NCBI RefSeq assembly: GCF_024055725.1
Contig: NZ_JAMXMX010000007.1
Coordinates: forward strand, 186,001 to 250,000
Source: Actinoallomurus spadix
GTDB lineage: Bacteria; Actinomycetota; Actinomycetes; Streptosporangiales; Streptosporangiaceae
Direction: 5' to 3'
Length of the DNA stretch: 64,000 nt
Position numbers and translations under genes: made by a program. Positions 18,022 to 27,837 of this stretch are shown piece after piece. Position 1 is the first letter of the stretch; every line of letters starts with the position of its first letter. Under the pieces are notes generated by a model. That model saw only the letters and a program-made list of their open reading frames with translations, was not told the origin of the DNA and did not search any database.

Positions 18022-18717
18022 GTGAGCGAAGCCCGACTTCTCGTGGTCGAAGACGAGCCCAACATCCTCGAACTGCTGTCCGGCAGCCTGCGCTACGCGG
18101 GTTTCGAGGTGGCGACGGCGACCGGTGGCACCGAGGCCGTCCAGGTCGCCCTGCAACGTCGGCCCGACCTGATCGTGCTGGACGTCATGCTGCCCGACAT
18201 GGACGGCTTCGACGTCATCCGCCGGCTGCGCGGCGGGGGAGCGCACATCCCGGTGCTGTTCCTCACCGCGCGGGACGCCACCCAGGACAAGATCCGCGGA
18301 CTGACGCTCGGCGGGGACGACTACGTCACCAAGCCGTTCAGCCTCGAGGAGGTCATCGCGCGGATCCGCGCCGTGCTGCGCCGTGCCCAGGGCGGTCCCG
18401 CCGAGCCCCCGCCCCGGCTCGGTTTCGCCGACCTGGAGCTCGACGAGGAGAGCCATGAGGTCTGGCGGTCCGGTAAGCCGATCCAGCTGTCGCCGACCGA
18501 GTTCAAGCTGCTGCGCTACTTCATGACCAACGCCAACCGGGTGCTGTCCAAGGCGCAGATCCTCGACCACGTCTGGGACTACGACTTCCGCGGCGACACC
18601 GGCATCGTCGAGTCCTACGTCTCGGTCCTGCGCCGCAAGCTCGACAAGCTCGGCCCCCGTCTGATCCACACGCTGCGCGGGGTCGGTTACGTGCTGCGCC
18701 TCCCACCGGAGCGCTGA
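18022..18717 (+). CDS. OmpR/PhoB-family response regulator (MprA-like position)
   Basis: The 231-residue regulator has a receiver domain with acidic residues Glu10/Asp11, phospho-acceptor Asp54, Thr82 and Lys104, followed by a winged-helix DNA-binding domain (LSPTEFKLLRYF...VLSKAQILDHVW...LIHTLRGVGYVLR). GTG 18022 lacks a well-placed ribosome site: GGAGGG abuts it, and CACTAT six bases upstream might be a -10 element of a leaderless transcript. The kinase gene starts inside its stop codon. The order regulator-kinase-HtrA protease is that of mycobacterial mprA-mprB-pepD, a cell-envelope stress system; I infer a similar role. Confidence 0.9.
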   Translation: MSEARLLVVEDEPNILELLSGSLRYAGFEVATATGGTEAVQVALQRRPDLIVLDVMLPDMDGFDVIRRLRGGGAHIPVLFLTARDATQDKIRGLTLGGDDYVTKPFSLEEVIARIRAVLRRAQGGPAEPPPRLGFADLELDEESHEVWRSGKPIQLSPTEFKLLRYFMTNANRVLSKAQILDHVWDYDFRGDTGIVESYVSVLRRKLDKLGPRLIHTLRGVGYVLRLPPER

Positions 18718-20192
18718 TGACCGCCTGGGCGCGGCGCCTGTCCGCCCGGACCCCGCTGCGAATCAAGCTCATCGCCGCGGTCGTCACGCTCGTCCTCCTC
18801 GCCCTCGTCGTGACCGGGGTCGCGAGCGTCTCCGTCATGCGCGACTATCTGCTGGACCGCACCGACCTGCAACTGCAGGACCTGCTGCACCGGGCGGAGC
18901 GGTCCCTCGCCCAGCCGGCCAAGCCCCTGCCCGGGCAGGGCGCCGGAACCCTCGTCCAGATCCGCGACGCCGACGGCAAGGTGCTCAAGAGCACGACCGT
19001 GTCCCCCTGGGGAACCGTCCAGCCGGATCCCGCCATCCCCGAGAACCCGGACTGGCTCGACGAGCACGCCCAGCGGCCGATCACCCTCAGGGCGGTCTCG
19101 GGGGACGTCCGCTGGCGGGTGTACGTCGAGCCCGTCGGCACCGGTTACGTGGTCGCGGCCGCCGACCTGACCGAGGTCGGGCGCACGGTGCGCCGATTCG
19201 TGGGCGTAGAACTGATCGTCGGCAGCGTCGTCGTCGTCCTCATCGCCGGGCTCGGCATCGCCATCGTGCGCGCCAGCCTCCGGTCCCTGGAGGACATCGA
19301 GCACACGGCGGCCGCCATCGCGACCGGCGACCTGTCGCGCCGCGTTCCCGACGCCGACCCGCGCACCGAGGTCGGCCGCCTCGGCGACGCCCTCAACGGC
19401 ATGCTCGCCCAGATCGAGACGGCCTTTCACGCGCAGGCCCGGTCGGAGGCGACCGCCCGCGAGTCCGAGGAGCGCATGCGGCGCTTCGTCGCCGACGCCA
19501 GCCACGAACTGCGCACGCCGCTGAGCGTGATCCGCGGGTTCGCCGAGTACTACCGGCAGCGCGACGACGTCGACCGCGCCGAACTCGACCGGCTCATCGC
19601 CCGGGTCGAGGACGAGGCCGTACGGATGGGCGCGCTCGTCGACGACCTGCTGCTCCTGGCCCGGCTCGACCAGCAACGCCCCCTCGCCATGCGCCCCGTC
19701 GACCTCCTCGCCCTGGCCGCCGAGGCCGTGCACGACGCCCGCGTCCTCGACGCCGACCGGAAGATCACGCTGTCCGTGCGCAGCGGCTCGGCGTTCATCG
19801 TGACCGGCGACGAACTGCGGCTCCGGCAGGTCATCCGCAACCTGCTGACCAACGCGCTGCAGCACACCCAGGCCGGCACGCCGGTCGAGGTGACGGTGCA
19901 CTCCGGGCGGCTGGGCGACGCTCCGGCGGCCGTACTCGAGGTCGCCGACCAGGGACAGGGCATGCCACGGGAGCAGGCGGAGCGGGTGTTCGAACGGTTC
20001 TACCGCGCGGATCCCGCCCGCAGCCGCGGCGGCACCGGCCTCGGCCTGGCGATCGTCGCCGGCCTCGTCCACGCGCACGGCGGCACGGTCGAGGTCGAGA
20101 CGGCACCGGGCAAGGGCGCCACCTTCCTCATCACCCTCCCGCTCGACCCGGACGCGATCGACGCGGACCCGGCCGAGACCGTCTCCGCGTAG
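18717..20192 (+). CDS. Sensor histidine kinase with HAMP domain
   Basis: The 491-residue kinase has a first transmembrane segment at about 18-38, an extracytoplasmic sensor of ~120 residues, a second at about 162-184, a HAMP linker to ~238, and a dimerisation domain with phospho-acceptor His263 in FVADASHELRTPLS. The ATPase domain has the N box NLLTNALQHT, G1 DQGQGMP, F box and G2 GGTGLGLAIV. The sensor region is modest and has no recognised fold. ATG 18717 shares its A with the regulator's stop. It should phosphorylate the upstream regulator in response to an envelope signal. Confidence 0.92.
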   Translation: MTAWARRLSARTPLRIKLIAAVVTLVLLALVVTGVASVSVMRDYLLDRTDLQLQDLLHRAERSLAQPAKPLPGQGAGTLVQIRDADGKVLKSTTVSPWGTVQPDPAIPENPDWLDEHAQRPITLRAVSGDVRWRVYVEPVGTGYVVAAADLTEVGRTVRRFVGVELIVGSVVVVLIAGLGIAIVRASLRSLEDIEHTAAAIATGDLSRRVPDADPRTEVGRLGDALNGMLAQIETAFHAQARSEATARESEERMRRFVADASHELRTPLSVIRGFAEYYRQRDDVDRAELDRLIARVEDEAVRMGALVDDLLLLARLDQQRPLAMRPVDLLALAAEAVHDARVLDADRKITLSVRSGSAFIVTGDELRLRQVIRNLLTNALQHTQAGTPVEVTVHSGRLGDAPAAVLEVADQGQGMPREQAERVFERFYRADPARSRGGTGLGLAIVAGLVHAHGGTVEVETAPGKGATFLITLPLDPDAIDADPAETVSA

Positions 20193-20228
20193 GCGTTCGG
20201 CTTTTACCCCGGCCTTATTGCGCGAACT

Positions 20229-20255
20229 TTCAGCTTGGGCTCAGCGCCGTTCAAG
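20229..20255 (+). promoter_or_regulatory. YTCA direct repeat upstream of the HtrA-like gene
   Basis: TTCAGC (20229), CTCAGC (20240) and TTCAAG (20250) repeat at 11 and 10 bp. The pattern mirrors that before the response regulator gene (CTCAGG, TTCAGG, CTCAAC), suggesting that the regulator activates the protease gene. It ends 57 bp before ATG 20312. Confidence 0.55.
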
Positions 20256-20311
20256 GCACGGTGGACATCCTCGGACTGTCAGACAAAGTACCGACTTTGG
20301 GGGACGAAGCA

Positions 20312-21913
20312 ATGGAGACCCACGACCGGCCCGCGGACGAGCGCCCCGAAGAACCGCAGGCCGGGACGACACCGTCCGTGGAGTCACGGACGGGTTCCTC
20401 GTCCACATCCGAAGCAGCAGAGCCCCAGGACGTACGCTCCTGGCCGCCGTCCGAGCAGTGGCAGGGCGCGGAACAGGCCGGACCCGCCGCCGCGCCGGCG
20501 GCGAGCGAGACACCGGACGAGCCGAGGGCCCACGGCCCGCAGGCGCAGGGCGGCGGCGGAGAGCAGCCGTACGGCGCGCGGCCGGAGGCGGCGGCGTACG
20601 CGCCGCAGGGCGAGCAGCCGAACGCCATCGGCGCCGCGGCGTACGGCGCACCGGGCCCGCAGCCGCCCCACGGCCCGGGCGCGCCCGGCGGCCCGCAGCC
20701 GCCCCACGGCCCCGGGGCGTACGGGCAGCCGTACGGCGCGCACCCGGGGGCGTACGCCTACCCGCCCCAGACCCAGCAGGGCCAGGTCGGCCGGCTGACC
20801 GCACGGCGCAAGGCGGCCGCCGGCGGCATCGCACTGGCCCTGGTCCTCGCCGGAGGGCTCGCCGGAGGCGCCGTCGCGGCGCTGGTCGACCACGGCCGGA
20901 CCGTGTACGCCAGCCCGACCGCCGTACGGGGGGCGTCCAACCGGACCGCCACCGGGATCGCGGCCATCGCCCAGGCGGTGCAGCCCAGCGTCGTGTCGAT
21001 CACGGTGACGACCCCGACCGGTCAGGGCGAGGGCTCCGGCGTCGTCCTGCGCTCCGACGGCGTCATCCTGACCAACAACCACGTCGTGGCCGACGCCACG
21101 CAGGGCGGCCAGATCTCGGTGAACTTCAGCGACGGCAAGAAGGCCTCCGCCACCGTGCTCGGCACCGACCCCTCCACGGACCTGGCGGTGATCAAGGCGT
21201 CTGGAGTGTCCGGGCTCAAGCCGGCGACGCTCGGCAACAGCGACCAGCTCCAGGTCGGCGACCCGGTCGTCGCGATCGGCAGCCCGCTCGGCCTGGAGGG
21301 CTCCGTGACCTCCGGCATCGTCAGCGCCCTGCACCGCACCCTCAACGAGGGCGGTGACCAGCGGCAACAGCAGCCCGGCCTCCCCGGCTGGGGCCAGCAG
21401 GGCAGGCAGCAGCAGAGCAGCTCGGGAGCGACGATCGGGGACGCGATCCAGACGGACGCGGCGATCAACCCGGGTAACTCCGGCGGCCCGCTGGTGAACG
21501 CGTCCGGCCAGGTCATCGGCATCAACACCGCGATCGCCACGTCCGGCGGCAGCGACGGCAACATCGGGGTCGGGTTCGCGATCCCGATCGACACCGCGAG
21601 GCAGGTCGCCGACCAGCTCATCAAGTCCGGCAAGGCCTCGCACGCCTACCTCGGCGTCTCGCTCTCCGACGTGGCCGGCGACCAGCAGGGCGCCCTCATC
21701 GCGGGCGTGCAGAAATCCACCCCGGCGGCGTCGGCCGGCCTGCAGGAGGGCGACATCGTCACCGAGGTCGACGGCAAGGCCATCGAGGACTCCCAGAGCC
21801 TGTCCGCGGCGATCCGCACCCACCAGCCCGGCGACAAGATCTCGCTGACCTTCATCCGGGGAGGCGGCAAGCACACGGTGAGCGTGACGCTCACCGCCAA
21901 CTCGGGAAACTGA
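20312..21913 (+). CDS. HtrA/DegP-like membrane-anchored serine protease with PDZ domain
   Basis: The 533-residue protein has a long cytosolic Pro/Gly/Ala-rich N-terminus (to ~165), one transmembrane segment (about 170-192), a chymotrypsin-like protease domain with the triad His257 (TNNHVVAD), Asp290 (STDLAVI) and Ser390 (NPGNSGGPL), and a PDZ domain (about 445-530). A Gln-rich loop lies at ~349-370. It is a quality-control protease acting outside the membrane. ATG 20312 has GGGGGACG upstream. Position after the kinase mirrors mycobacterial PepD, where protease and two-component system respond to envelope damage. Confidence 0.92.
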   Translation: METHDRPADERPEEPQAGTTPSVESRTGSSSTSEAAEPQDVRSWPPSEQWQGAEQAGPAAAPAASETPDEPRAHGPQAQGGGGEQPYGARPEAAAYAPQGEQPNAIGAAAYGAPGPQPPHGPGAPGGPQPPHGPGAYGQPYGAHPGAYAYPPQTQQGQVGRLTARRKAAAGGIALALVLAGGLAGGAVAALVDHGRTVYASPTAVRGASNRTATGIAAIAQAVQPSVVSITVTTPTGQGEGSGVVLRSDGVILTNNHVVADATQGGQISVNFSDGKKASATVLGTDPSTDLAVIKASGVSGLKPATLGNSDQLQVGDPVVAIGSPLGLEGSVTSGIVSALHRTLNEGGDQRQQQPGLPGWGQQGRQQQSSSGATIGDAIQTDAAINPGNSGGPLVNASGQVIGINTAIATSGGSDGNIGVGFAIPIDTARQVADQLIKSGKASHAYLGVSLSDVAGDQQGALIAGVQKSTPAASAGLQEGDIVTEVDGKAIEDSQSLSAAIRTHQPGDKISLTFIRGGGKHTVSVTLTANSGN

Positions 21914-21934
21914 CCCCGAGCGAGCAGGATTCGG

Positions 21935-21997
21935 CGGGGGAAACCCCCGGACGGCCCGGCGAAGCGCCCCGAACCCAGGGACCGCTTCCCCGGGCCG
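21935..21997 (+). terminator. Double hairpin terminator after the HtrA-like gene
   Basis: CGGGGG/CCCCCG (21935-21949) is followed by a larger hairpin: arms 21952-21959 and 21990-21997 pair, then GAAGCG (21961-21966) with CGCTTC (21983-21988). It separates convergent genes. Confidence 0.6.
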
Positions 21998-22104
21998 CCG
22001 GCGTCTCGGCGCCCGGCGGGGTCGGGGGGCGGGCCGCTGGGCGTAGTGCCGAGGATCTTCGTGGTCGGCGCGACGAGAACCCTCGGCGCAGATGGGGCGG
22101 GTCC

Positions 22105-23706
22105 TCAGGTGCCGGGGAAGGCGGTCTCCGGGAAACCGTCCGGGCCGTTGCCCGCCGGGAGTACCACCTGGTCACCGGAGGACAGACCACCCGTGATCGC
22201 CACGTACCGATCGCTCCGCACTCCGAGCCGCACCACCCTGGTGATGCTCCGCCCATCGTGGCGTACGAGGACCGTGGCCCTGCCGCCGGGGGCGGCCCGC
22301 ACCGCGGCGGCGGGACCGTACAGCGCGCTCTGGGCCTGCGCGGTCACGACGTCGACGGTCGCGCTCATGCCGGCCAGCACACCGGCCGGCGGGTCGTCGA
22401 GGGAGATGTTCACGCCGACCCGCGCGAGGTTGCCGCTGGTGGTGGCCGCCGGGTCGATCCCGGTGACCGTGCCCGTGTACTGCCCGTTCGGTGACATCCC
22501 GAGCCCGATCGTCGCCCGCTGGCCGATCTTCAGCCGGTCGACGTCACCGAGTGAGAACAGGGCCCGTACCTGGAGGTCGTCCAGGTCGCCGAGCGTGAGG
22601 AACCCGCCCTTACCCGCGCCGACCTGGTCCCCGGCCGTACCCGCGACGGACAGGACGGTGCCGGTCATCGGCGCCTCAAGGGTGGTGGCGGACAGCGCGC
22701 GCTCGGCCTGCCGGACGCCGACCTCCGCCTGGGTCACCTTCGCGGAGGCCTGCTGGGCGGCGTTCGGCCGGCAGCCACCGCCACCGCCCGCGCCGCCACG
22801 GCTCGCTCCGCCGGCGCCCGCGCCTGGACGGGCCCCGCCGGGCCGGCCGCCGCCCGCCCCGGGCTTGCCGCTCGGTCTCGGGTGGCCGCTCGGTTTCGGA
22901 TGCCCGGTGGGCTTTGGATGCCCGGTCGGTGTCGGGTGGCCGGTCGGCCCCGGGGAGTGCGTGGGCGGGGGAGCGGTGGGGGTTGGCCGCGGTGAGGTCG
23001 GCGTCGGAGTCGGCGTGGGCTTGTGCGTCGGCCTCGGCCTGGGCTTGCGGGTCGGCTTGGGGGTCGGTGTCGGCGTGGGCGAGGTGGCGGTGGGTGCCGG
23101 GTTCGGGGCCCGCGGCGGTCGGGGGCGCCGGAAGCCGGCCGTCCGCACCATCGTTCCGGACGCGGTCCCGGTCGCTCCGCTCGCGCCGGCGTTCCCGCCC
23201 GCCGCGCCGCCGCCCGTACCACCGCTACCCGTACCGCCGGAGCCGCCGCTGCTACCCGTACCGCCCGAGCCGCCGCCCGTACCGCCGGAGCCGCCGCTGG
23301 AGCCGGTTCCGCTGGAGTTCGTGCAGACGCCTCGCAGCGCGTCCGCGTAGGTCTGCCGAGCCGCCGCGAGTACCGCCTTCGCGACGGCGACCTGTTCCCG
23401 GGCCGCCGTGTCGTCGAGGCGGGCGAGGACCTGGCCGGCGCGCACCCGGGTGCCCGGGGTGACCTCGACCTCCCGCACCTTTCCGGAGGTGCCGAAGGCG
23501 AGTTCTCGGGTGTCGGCACTGCGCACGGTGCCCGCGGCACCGGCGGTCGCCGTCACGGTCCCGCGCCGCACCACGGCGTAGGTCGCGCCGCCGGCCGGTG
23601 AGTCGCCGAGGGGCACCACCCCGGACGTGAGCATGACCACCGCGCCGGCTGTCAGCCACGGTGGTCTCCGGAGATGGCGCATGGTCGGGCGGTTCACGCG
23701 GGGCAT
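22105..23706 (-). CDS. HlyD/MacA-family efflux adaptor with a long Cys-bracketed low-complexity linker
   Basis: The 533-residue membrane-fusion-type protein has an N-terminal anchor (about 18-34), a biotinyl-lipoyl half motif (GTVRSADTRELAFGTSGKV), a start of the alpha-hairpin (EQVAVAKAVLAAARQTY), then ~180 residues of Gly/Ser- and Pro/Thr-rich repeat, a return helix (VTQAEVGVRQAERAL), the second lipoyl half (LEAPMTGTVLSVAG), and beta-barrel and membrane-proximal domains. The only two cysteines, 128 and 312, bracket the linker and could form a disulfide. It is divergent from a second adaptor and the MacB-like transporter. ATG 23706 is poorly supported by a ribosome site; ATG 23682 is an alternative. 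Confidence 0.8.
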   Translation of the reverse strand: MPRVNRPTMRHLRRPPWLTAGAVVMLTSGVVPLGDSPAGGATYAVVRRGTVTATAGAAGTVRSADTRELAFGTSGKVREVEVTPGTRVRAGQVLARLDDTAAREQVAVAKAVLAAARQTYADALRGVCTNSSGTGSSGGSGGTGGGSGGTGSSGGSGGTGSGGTGGGAAGGNAGASGATGTASGTMVRTAGFRRPRPPRAPNPAPTATSPTPTPTPKPTRKPRPRPTHKPTPTPTPTSPRPTPTAPPPTHSPGPTGHPTPTGHPKPTGHPKPSGHPRPSGKPGAGGGRPGGARPGAGAGGASRGGAGGGGGCRPNAAQQASAKVTQAEVGVRQAERALSATTLEAPMTGTVLSVAGTAGDQVGAGKGGFLTLGDLDDLQVRALFSLGDVDRLKIGQRATIGLGMSPNGQYTGTVTGIDPAATTSGNLARVGVNISLDDPPAGVLAGMSATVDVVTAQAQSALYGPAAAVRAAPGGRATVLVRHDGRSITRVVRLGVRSDRYVAITGGLSSGDQVVLPAGNGPDGFPETAFPGT

Positions 23707-23886
23707 CCTGGCGGATGAAGGTCACGGCGACCCGAACCCATCCTCAGAGTTCCCTGAAGACCGCCTCCCCGTGACGGCCGCCCACTGGTCGTGGCCTCGG
23801 AACCGGCTCCGGTATCGCCGGAGTCCACAGGAAGCTCTCAGGAACGGATCAGGTTCGCCCAAGCAGGTTCCGGGAGCCTTTGGCGG

Positions 23887-25080
23887 GTGAAATCCCTCCT
23901 CCGACGTCGTAGCGTGCTCGTCAACGGCGCTCTGGCCGTTCTGCTCGTGGGCGGGGCCGGGGTCGCGTACTTCTCGTTGAGCGATGACGCGGGTGCGTCG
24001 TCCCCGGGCCGGACCGTCCAGGTGAGCCGTGGCACGATCGTCGCCTCCGTCTCGGCCTCCGGCACGGTCGCCAGCGCCCGCTCCCAGGACCTCTCCTTCG
24101 CGACCAGCGGCACGGTCGACAAGATCAACGTGCAGGTGGGCGACAAGGTCAAGAAGGGCCGCGTCCTGGCCACCGTCGACGACGCGGGTGCCAGGGACGA
24201 CCTGGAGGCCGCGCGGGCCGCCCTGGACGCCGCCGAGGCCGGTGACACGTCGACCGCCTCGGGATACTCCTCCTACATGCAGGCGAAGGCGTCCTACAAC
24301 AACGCCAAGCGCGCCCTCGACGGCACCGAGCTCGTCGCCCCCTTCAACGGCACCGTCATCACGGTCAACGGCACCGTCGGCGGATCGTCCAGCGGTTCGA
24401 GCGGTTCGAGCGGTTCGTCCGGTGGCTCGTCCTCGGGTTCGGGCGGCTCGGGCGGCGGTGGCGGGTCCGCCGGCTCGTCGGGTTCGGCCGGTTCCACGGG
24501 GTCGTCGAGCGGTTCCGGCGGCGGGTTCATGACGATCGCCGACACCTCCAGGCTGGTGGTCACCGGCAACTTCACGGAGGCCGACGTCGCCAAGCTCAAG
24601 AAGGGCCAGGAGGCGACCGTGACGTTCGACGCCGTCCAGAACGCCCAGGCGTCCGGCAAGGTCACCGCCATCGACCAGACCGCGACCACGTCGAACAACG
24701 TCGTGCAGTACGGCGTCACCGTCTCGCTCACCGATCCGCCCGCCGGGCTGCGCATCGGTGCGACCGCCACGGTCCGGGTGACGACCGCGCGGGCGCAGAA
24801 CGTGCTGTACGTGCCGACCGCCGCCGTACGGACCGCCGGTGGCCGCAGCACCGTGACCGTCCTGCAGAGCGGCAGGCAGGTGCTCCGGGTCGTGCAGGCC
24901 GGTGTCCAGGGCGACCAGGGCACCGAGATCAAGTCCGGGCTGAACGAGGGCGACCAGGTCCTGATCGCGGTCGGCTCGACGGCGGGCACCGGCGGATTCC
25001 CCGCGGGCCGCTTCCCCGGCGCCGGCGGTGGTGTCGGTGGCGGTGGCGTCGGCGGCGCTCGCGGCGGAGGCCGGGGGTGA
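23887..25080 (+). CDS. HlyD/MacA-family efflux adaptor
   Basis: The 397-residue adaptor has an N-terminal transmembrane anchor (about 9-28), the first lipoyl half (GTVASARSQDLSFATSGTV), a short helical hairpin, and a second lipoyl half (VAPFNGTVITVNGTVGG) interrupted by about 45 residues of Ser/Gly before it resumes at FMTIADTSRLVV. Beta-barrel and membrane-proximal domains follow, with a Gly-rich tail. GTG 23887 was chosen because the hydrophobic anchor follows directly. Its stop overlaps the GTG of the ATPase gene. It should couple the MacB-like ATPase/permease to substrate outside the membrane; there is no outer-membrane channel in this kind of host. Confidence 0.85.
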   Translation: MKSLLRRRSVLVNGALAVLLVGGAGVAYFSLSDDAGASSPGRTVQVSRGTIVASVSASGTVASARSQDLSFATSGTVDKINVQVGDKVKKGRVLATVDDAGARDDLEAARAALDAAEAGDTSTASGYSSYMQAKASYNNAKRALDGTELVAPFNGTVITVNGTVGGSSSGSSGSSGSSGGSSSGSGGSGGGGGSAGSSGSAGSTGSSSGSGGGFMTIADTSRLVVTGNFTEADVAKLKKGQEATVTFDAVQNAQASGKVTAIDQTATTSNNVVQYGVTVSLTDPPAGLRIGATATVRVTTARAQNVLYVPTAAVRTAGGRSTVTVLQSGRQVLRVVQAGVQGDQGTEIKSGLNEGDQVLIAVGSTAGTGGFPAGRFPGAGGGVGGGGVGGARGGGRG

Positions 25081-25810
25081 CGACCGTCCTCGACGTCCAG
25101 GACGTCACCAAGGTGTACGGCGCTGGCGACACGGCCGTGCACGCGTTGCGCGGTATCCGCCTCACCGTCGACGAGGGCGACTACGTGGCGATCATGGGCG
25201 CGTCCGGTTCGGGCAAGTCGACCCTGATGAACATCCTGGGCTGCCTCGACGTCCCGACCGGCGGCCGGTACCTCCTCGACGGTCTCGACGTCGGCGCGCT
25301 CGACGACCGGCGGCTGGCCGTCCTGCGCAACCGGCGCATCGGGTTCGTGTTCCAGTCCTTCAACCTGATCCCGCGGATGAGCGCGCTGGCCAACGTCGAA
25401 CTGCCGCTCGCGTACGGCGGGGTGAAGGCCCCGGAAAGGCGGCGGCGGGCGCTGGCCGCGCTGGCGCAGGTCGGCCTCGCCGATCGCGTCGGCCACGAGC
25501 CGAACGAACTGTCCGGAGGCCAGCAGCAGCGCATCGCCGTCGCCCGCGCGCTGGTGACCTCCCCGGCGCTCCTGCTGGCCGACGAGCCCACCGGGAATCT
25601 CGACACGCGCTCCACGGAGGACGTCCTAGGCGTGCTCGACCGGCTCAGCGCAGACGGCCGCACCATCGTGCTGATCACCCATGAGGACGACGTCGCGGCC
25701 CGTGCCAAGCGGGTGATCCGGCTCGTCGACGGCCGTGTCGTCGAGGACCGGCGCGCGGCGCCCGTGGCCGGCCCGCCGCCCGGGCCGGCGGAGGCGGAGG
25801 TGCGGAACCG

Positions 25811-25814
<4 letters not shown>
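25077..25814 (+). CDS. MacB/LolD-type ABC transporter ATPase
   Basis: The 245-residue ATPase has Walker A GASGSGKST (about 40-48), Q-loop FQSFNLIPRM, signature LSGGQQQR, Walker B LLLADEPTGNLD and the switch His in LITHEDDVA. The GNLD after Walker B is typical of the MacB/LolD/FtsE group. GTG 25077 overlaps the adaptor stop by four bases, and its own stop overlaps the permease ATG by four, so the three genes are one translationally coupled operon. It drives export or mechanotransmission by the downstream permease. Confidence 0.95.
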
Positions 25815-27085
<1,271 letters not shown>

Positions 27086-27101
27086 CACTTAGGGAGAGAC
27101 T

Positions 27102-27785
27102 GTGCCTGGAACACGGCGCAAGGGCAGCGACGCACCCGTCGACGAGGTGCCACCGGAGGAACTGCTGCGCACCTCACCGTTCGAGGGTGACCTCGCCGAG
27201 GAACTGGCCGCGGCCAAGCCACGGAGGGACCGCCGGCTTCCCTCCGCCACGATGGCCCTGGCCGCCGGGGTGCTGGTCGTCGCCGGCTTCGTCGGCGGTG
27301 TGCAGGCGGACAAGCACTGGGGGAAGAAGCAGACCACCGCGGGATTTCCGCAGTTCGCCCGGAACGGCCAGGGCGGAGCCGGTCTCCCCGGCGCGGGCGG
27401 CGGCCGCCTCGGTGCCTTCGGCGGAGGCGCGCAGGGCGGGACGGCGGCGCGGAGCGGCGCCACCGGTCAGGGCGGCGCGGCGGACCAGAACGGCGCGGCG
27501 GGTCAGGGCGGCGCGGGCGGTCAGGGCGGCACCGCCGGTCAGGGCGGTGCGGGCGGCGGCGCGGGCGGCGGTACCACCGGCACCGTCAAGCTCGTGGACG
27601 GCGACGTCATCTACGTCCAGACGGCCGACGGGATCGTGCGCGTGAAGACCACCGGTGCCACGAAGGTCTCGGTGACCAAGAGCGCCAAGGTCAAGGACCT
27701 CAAGGCCGGCACCTCCGTGGTCGTCCAGGGCACTCCCGGCCAGGACGGCGGCGTCACGGCCACCACGGTGACGCAACGACCCTGA
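27102..27785 (+). CDS. Single-pass membrane protein with Gly-rich linker and small beta domain
   Basis: The 227-residue protein has a cytosolic N-terminus (EVPPEELLRTSPFEGDLAEEL), one transmembrane segment (about 49-68), a Gly/Ala/Gln-rich repeat (GQGGAGGQGGT units, about 85-160) and a C-terminal domain of about 65 residues (GTVKLVDGDVIYVQTADGIVRVKTTGATKV...TSVVVQGTPGQDGG) that resembles DUF5666/OB-type beta domains. GTG 27102 follows AGGGAG, 16 bp after the permease, so it is the last gene of the exporter operon. Similar proteins accompany MacB-like operons in actinomycetes. Its role is unknown. Confidence 0.7.
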   Translation: MPGTRRKGSDAPVDEVPPEELLRTSPFEGDLAEELAAAKPRRDRRLPSATMALAAGVLVVAGFVGGVQADKHWGKKQTTAGFPQFARNGQGGAGLPGAGGGRLGAFGGGAQGGTAARSGATGQGGAADQNGAAGQGGAGGQGGTAGQGGAGGGAGGGTTGTVKLVDGDVIYVQTADGIVRVKTTGATKVSVTKSAKVKDLKAGTSVVVQGTPGQDGGVTATTVTQRP

Positions 27786-27795
27786 CGCCACAGAC

Positions 27796-27827
27796 CCCTG
27801 TCCCGCCTCTCACGGAGTGGGACAGGG
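27796..27827. terminator. Bidirectional hairpin terminator
   Basis: A perfect 9-bp stem, CCCTGTCCC with GGGACAGGG, with a 14-base loop lies between the convergent exporter operon and the lipoprotein gene. Confidence 0.75.
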
Positions 27828-27837
27828 ATCGTACGGC

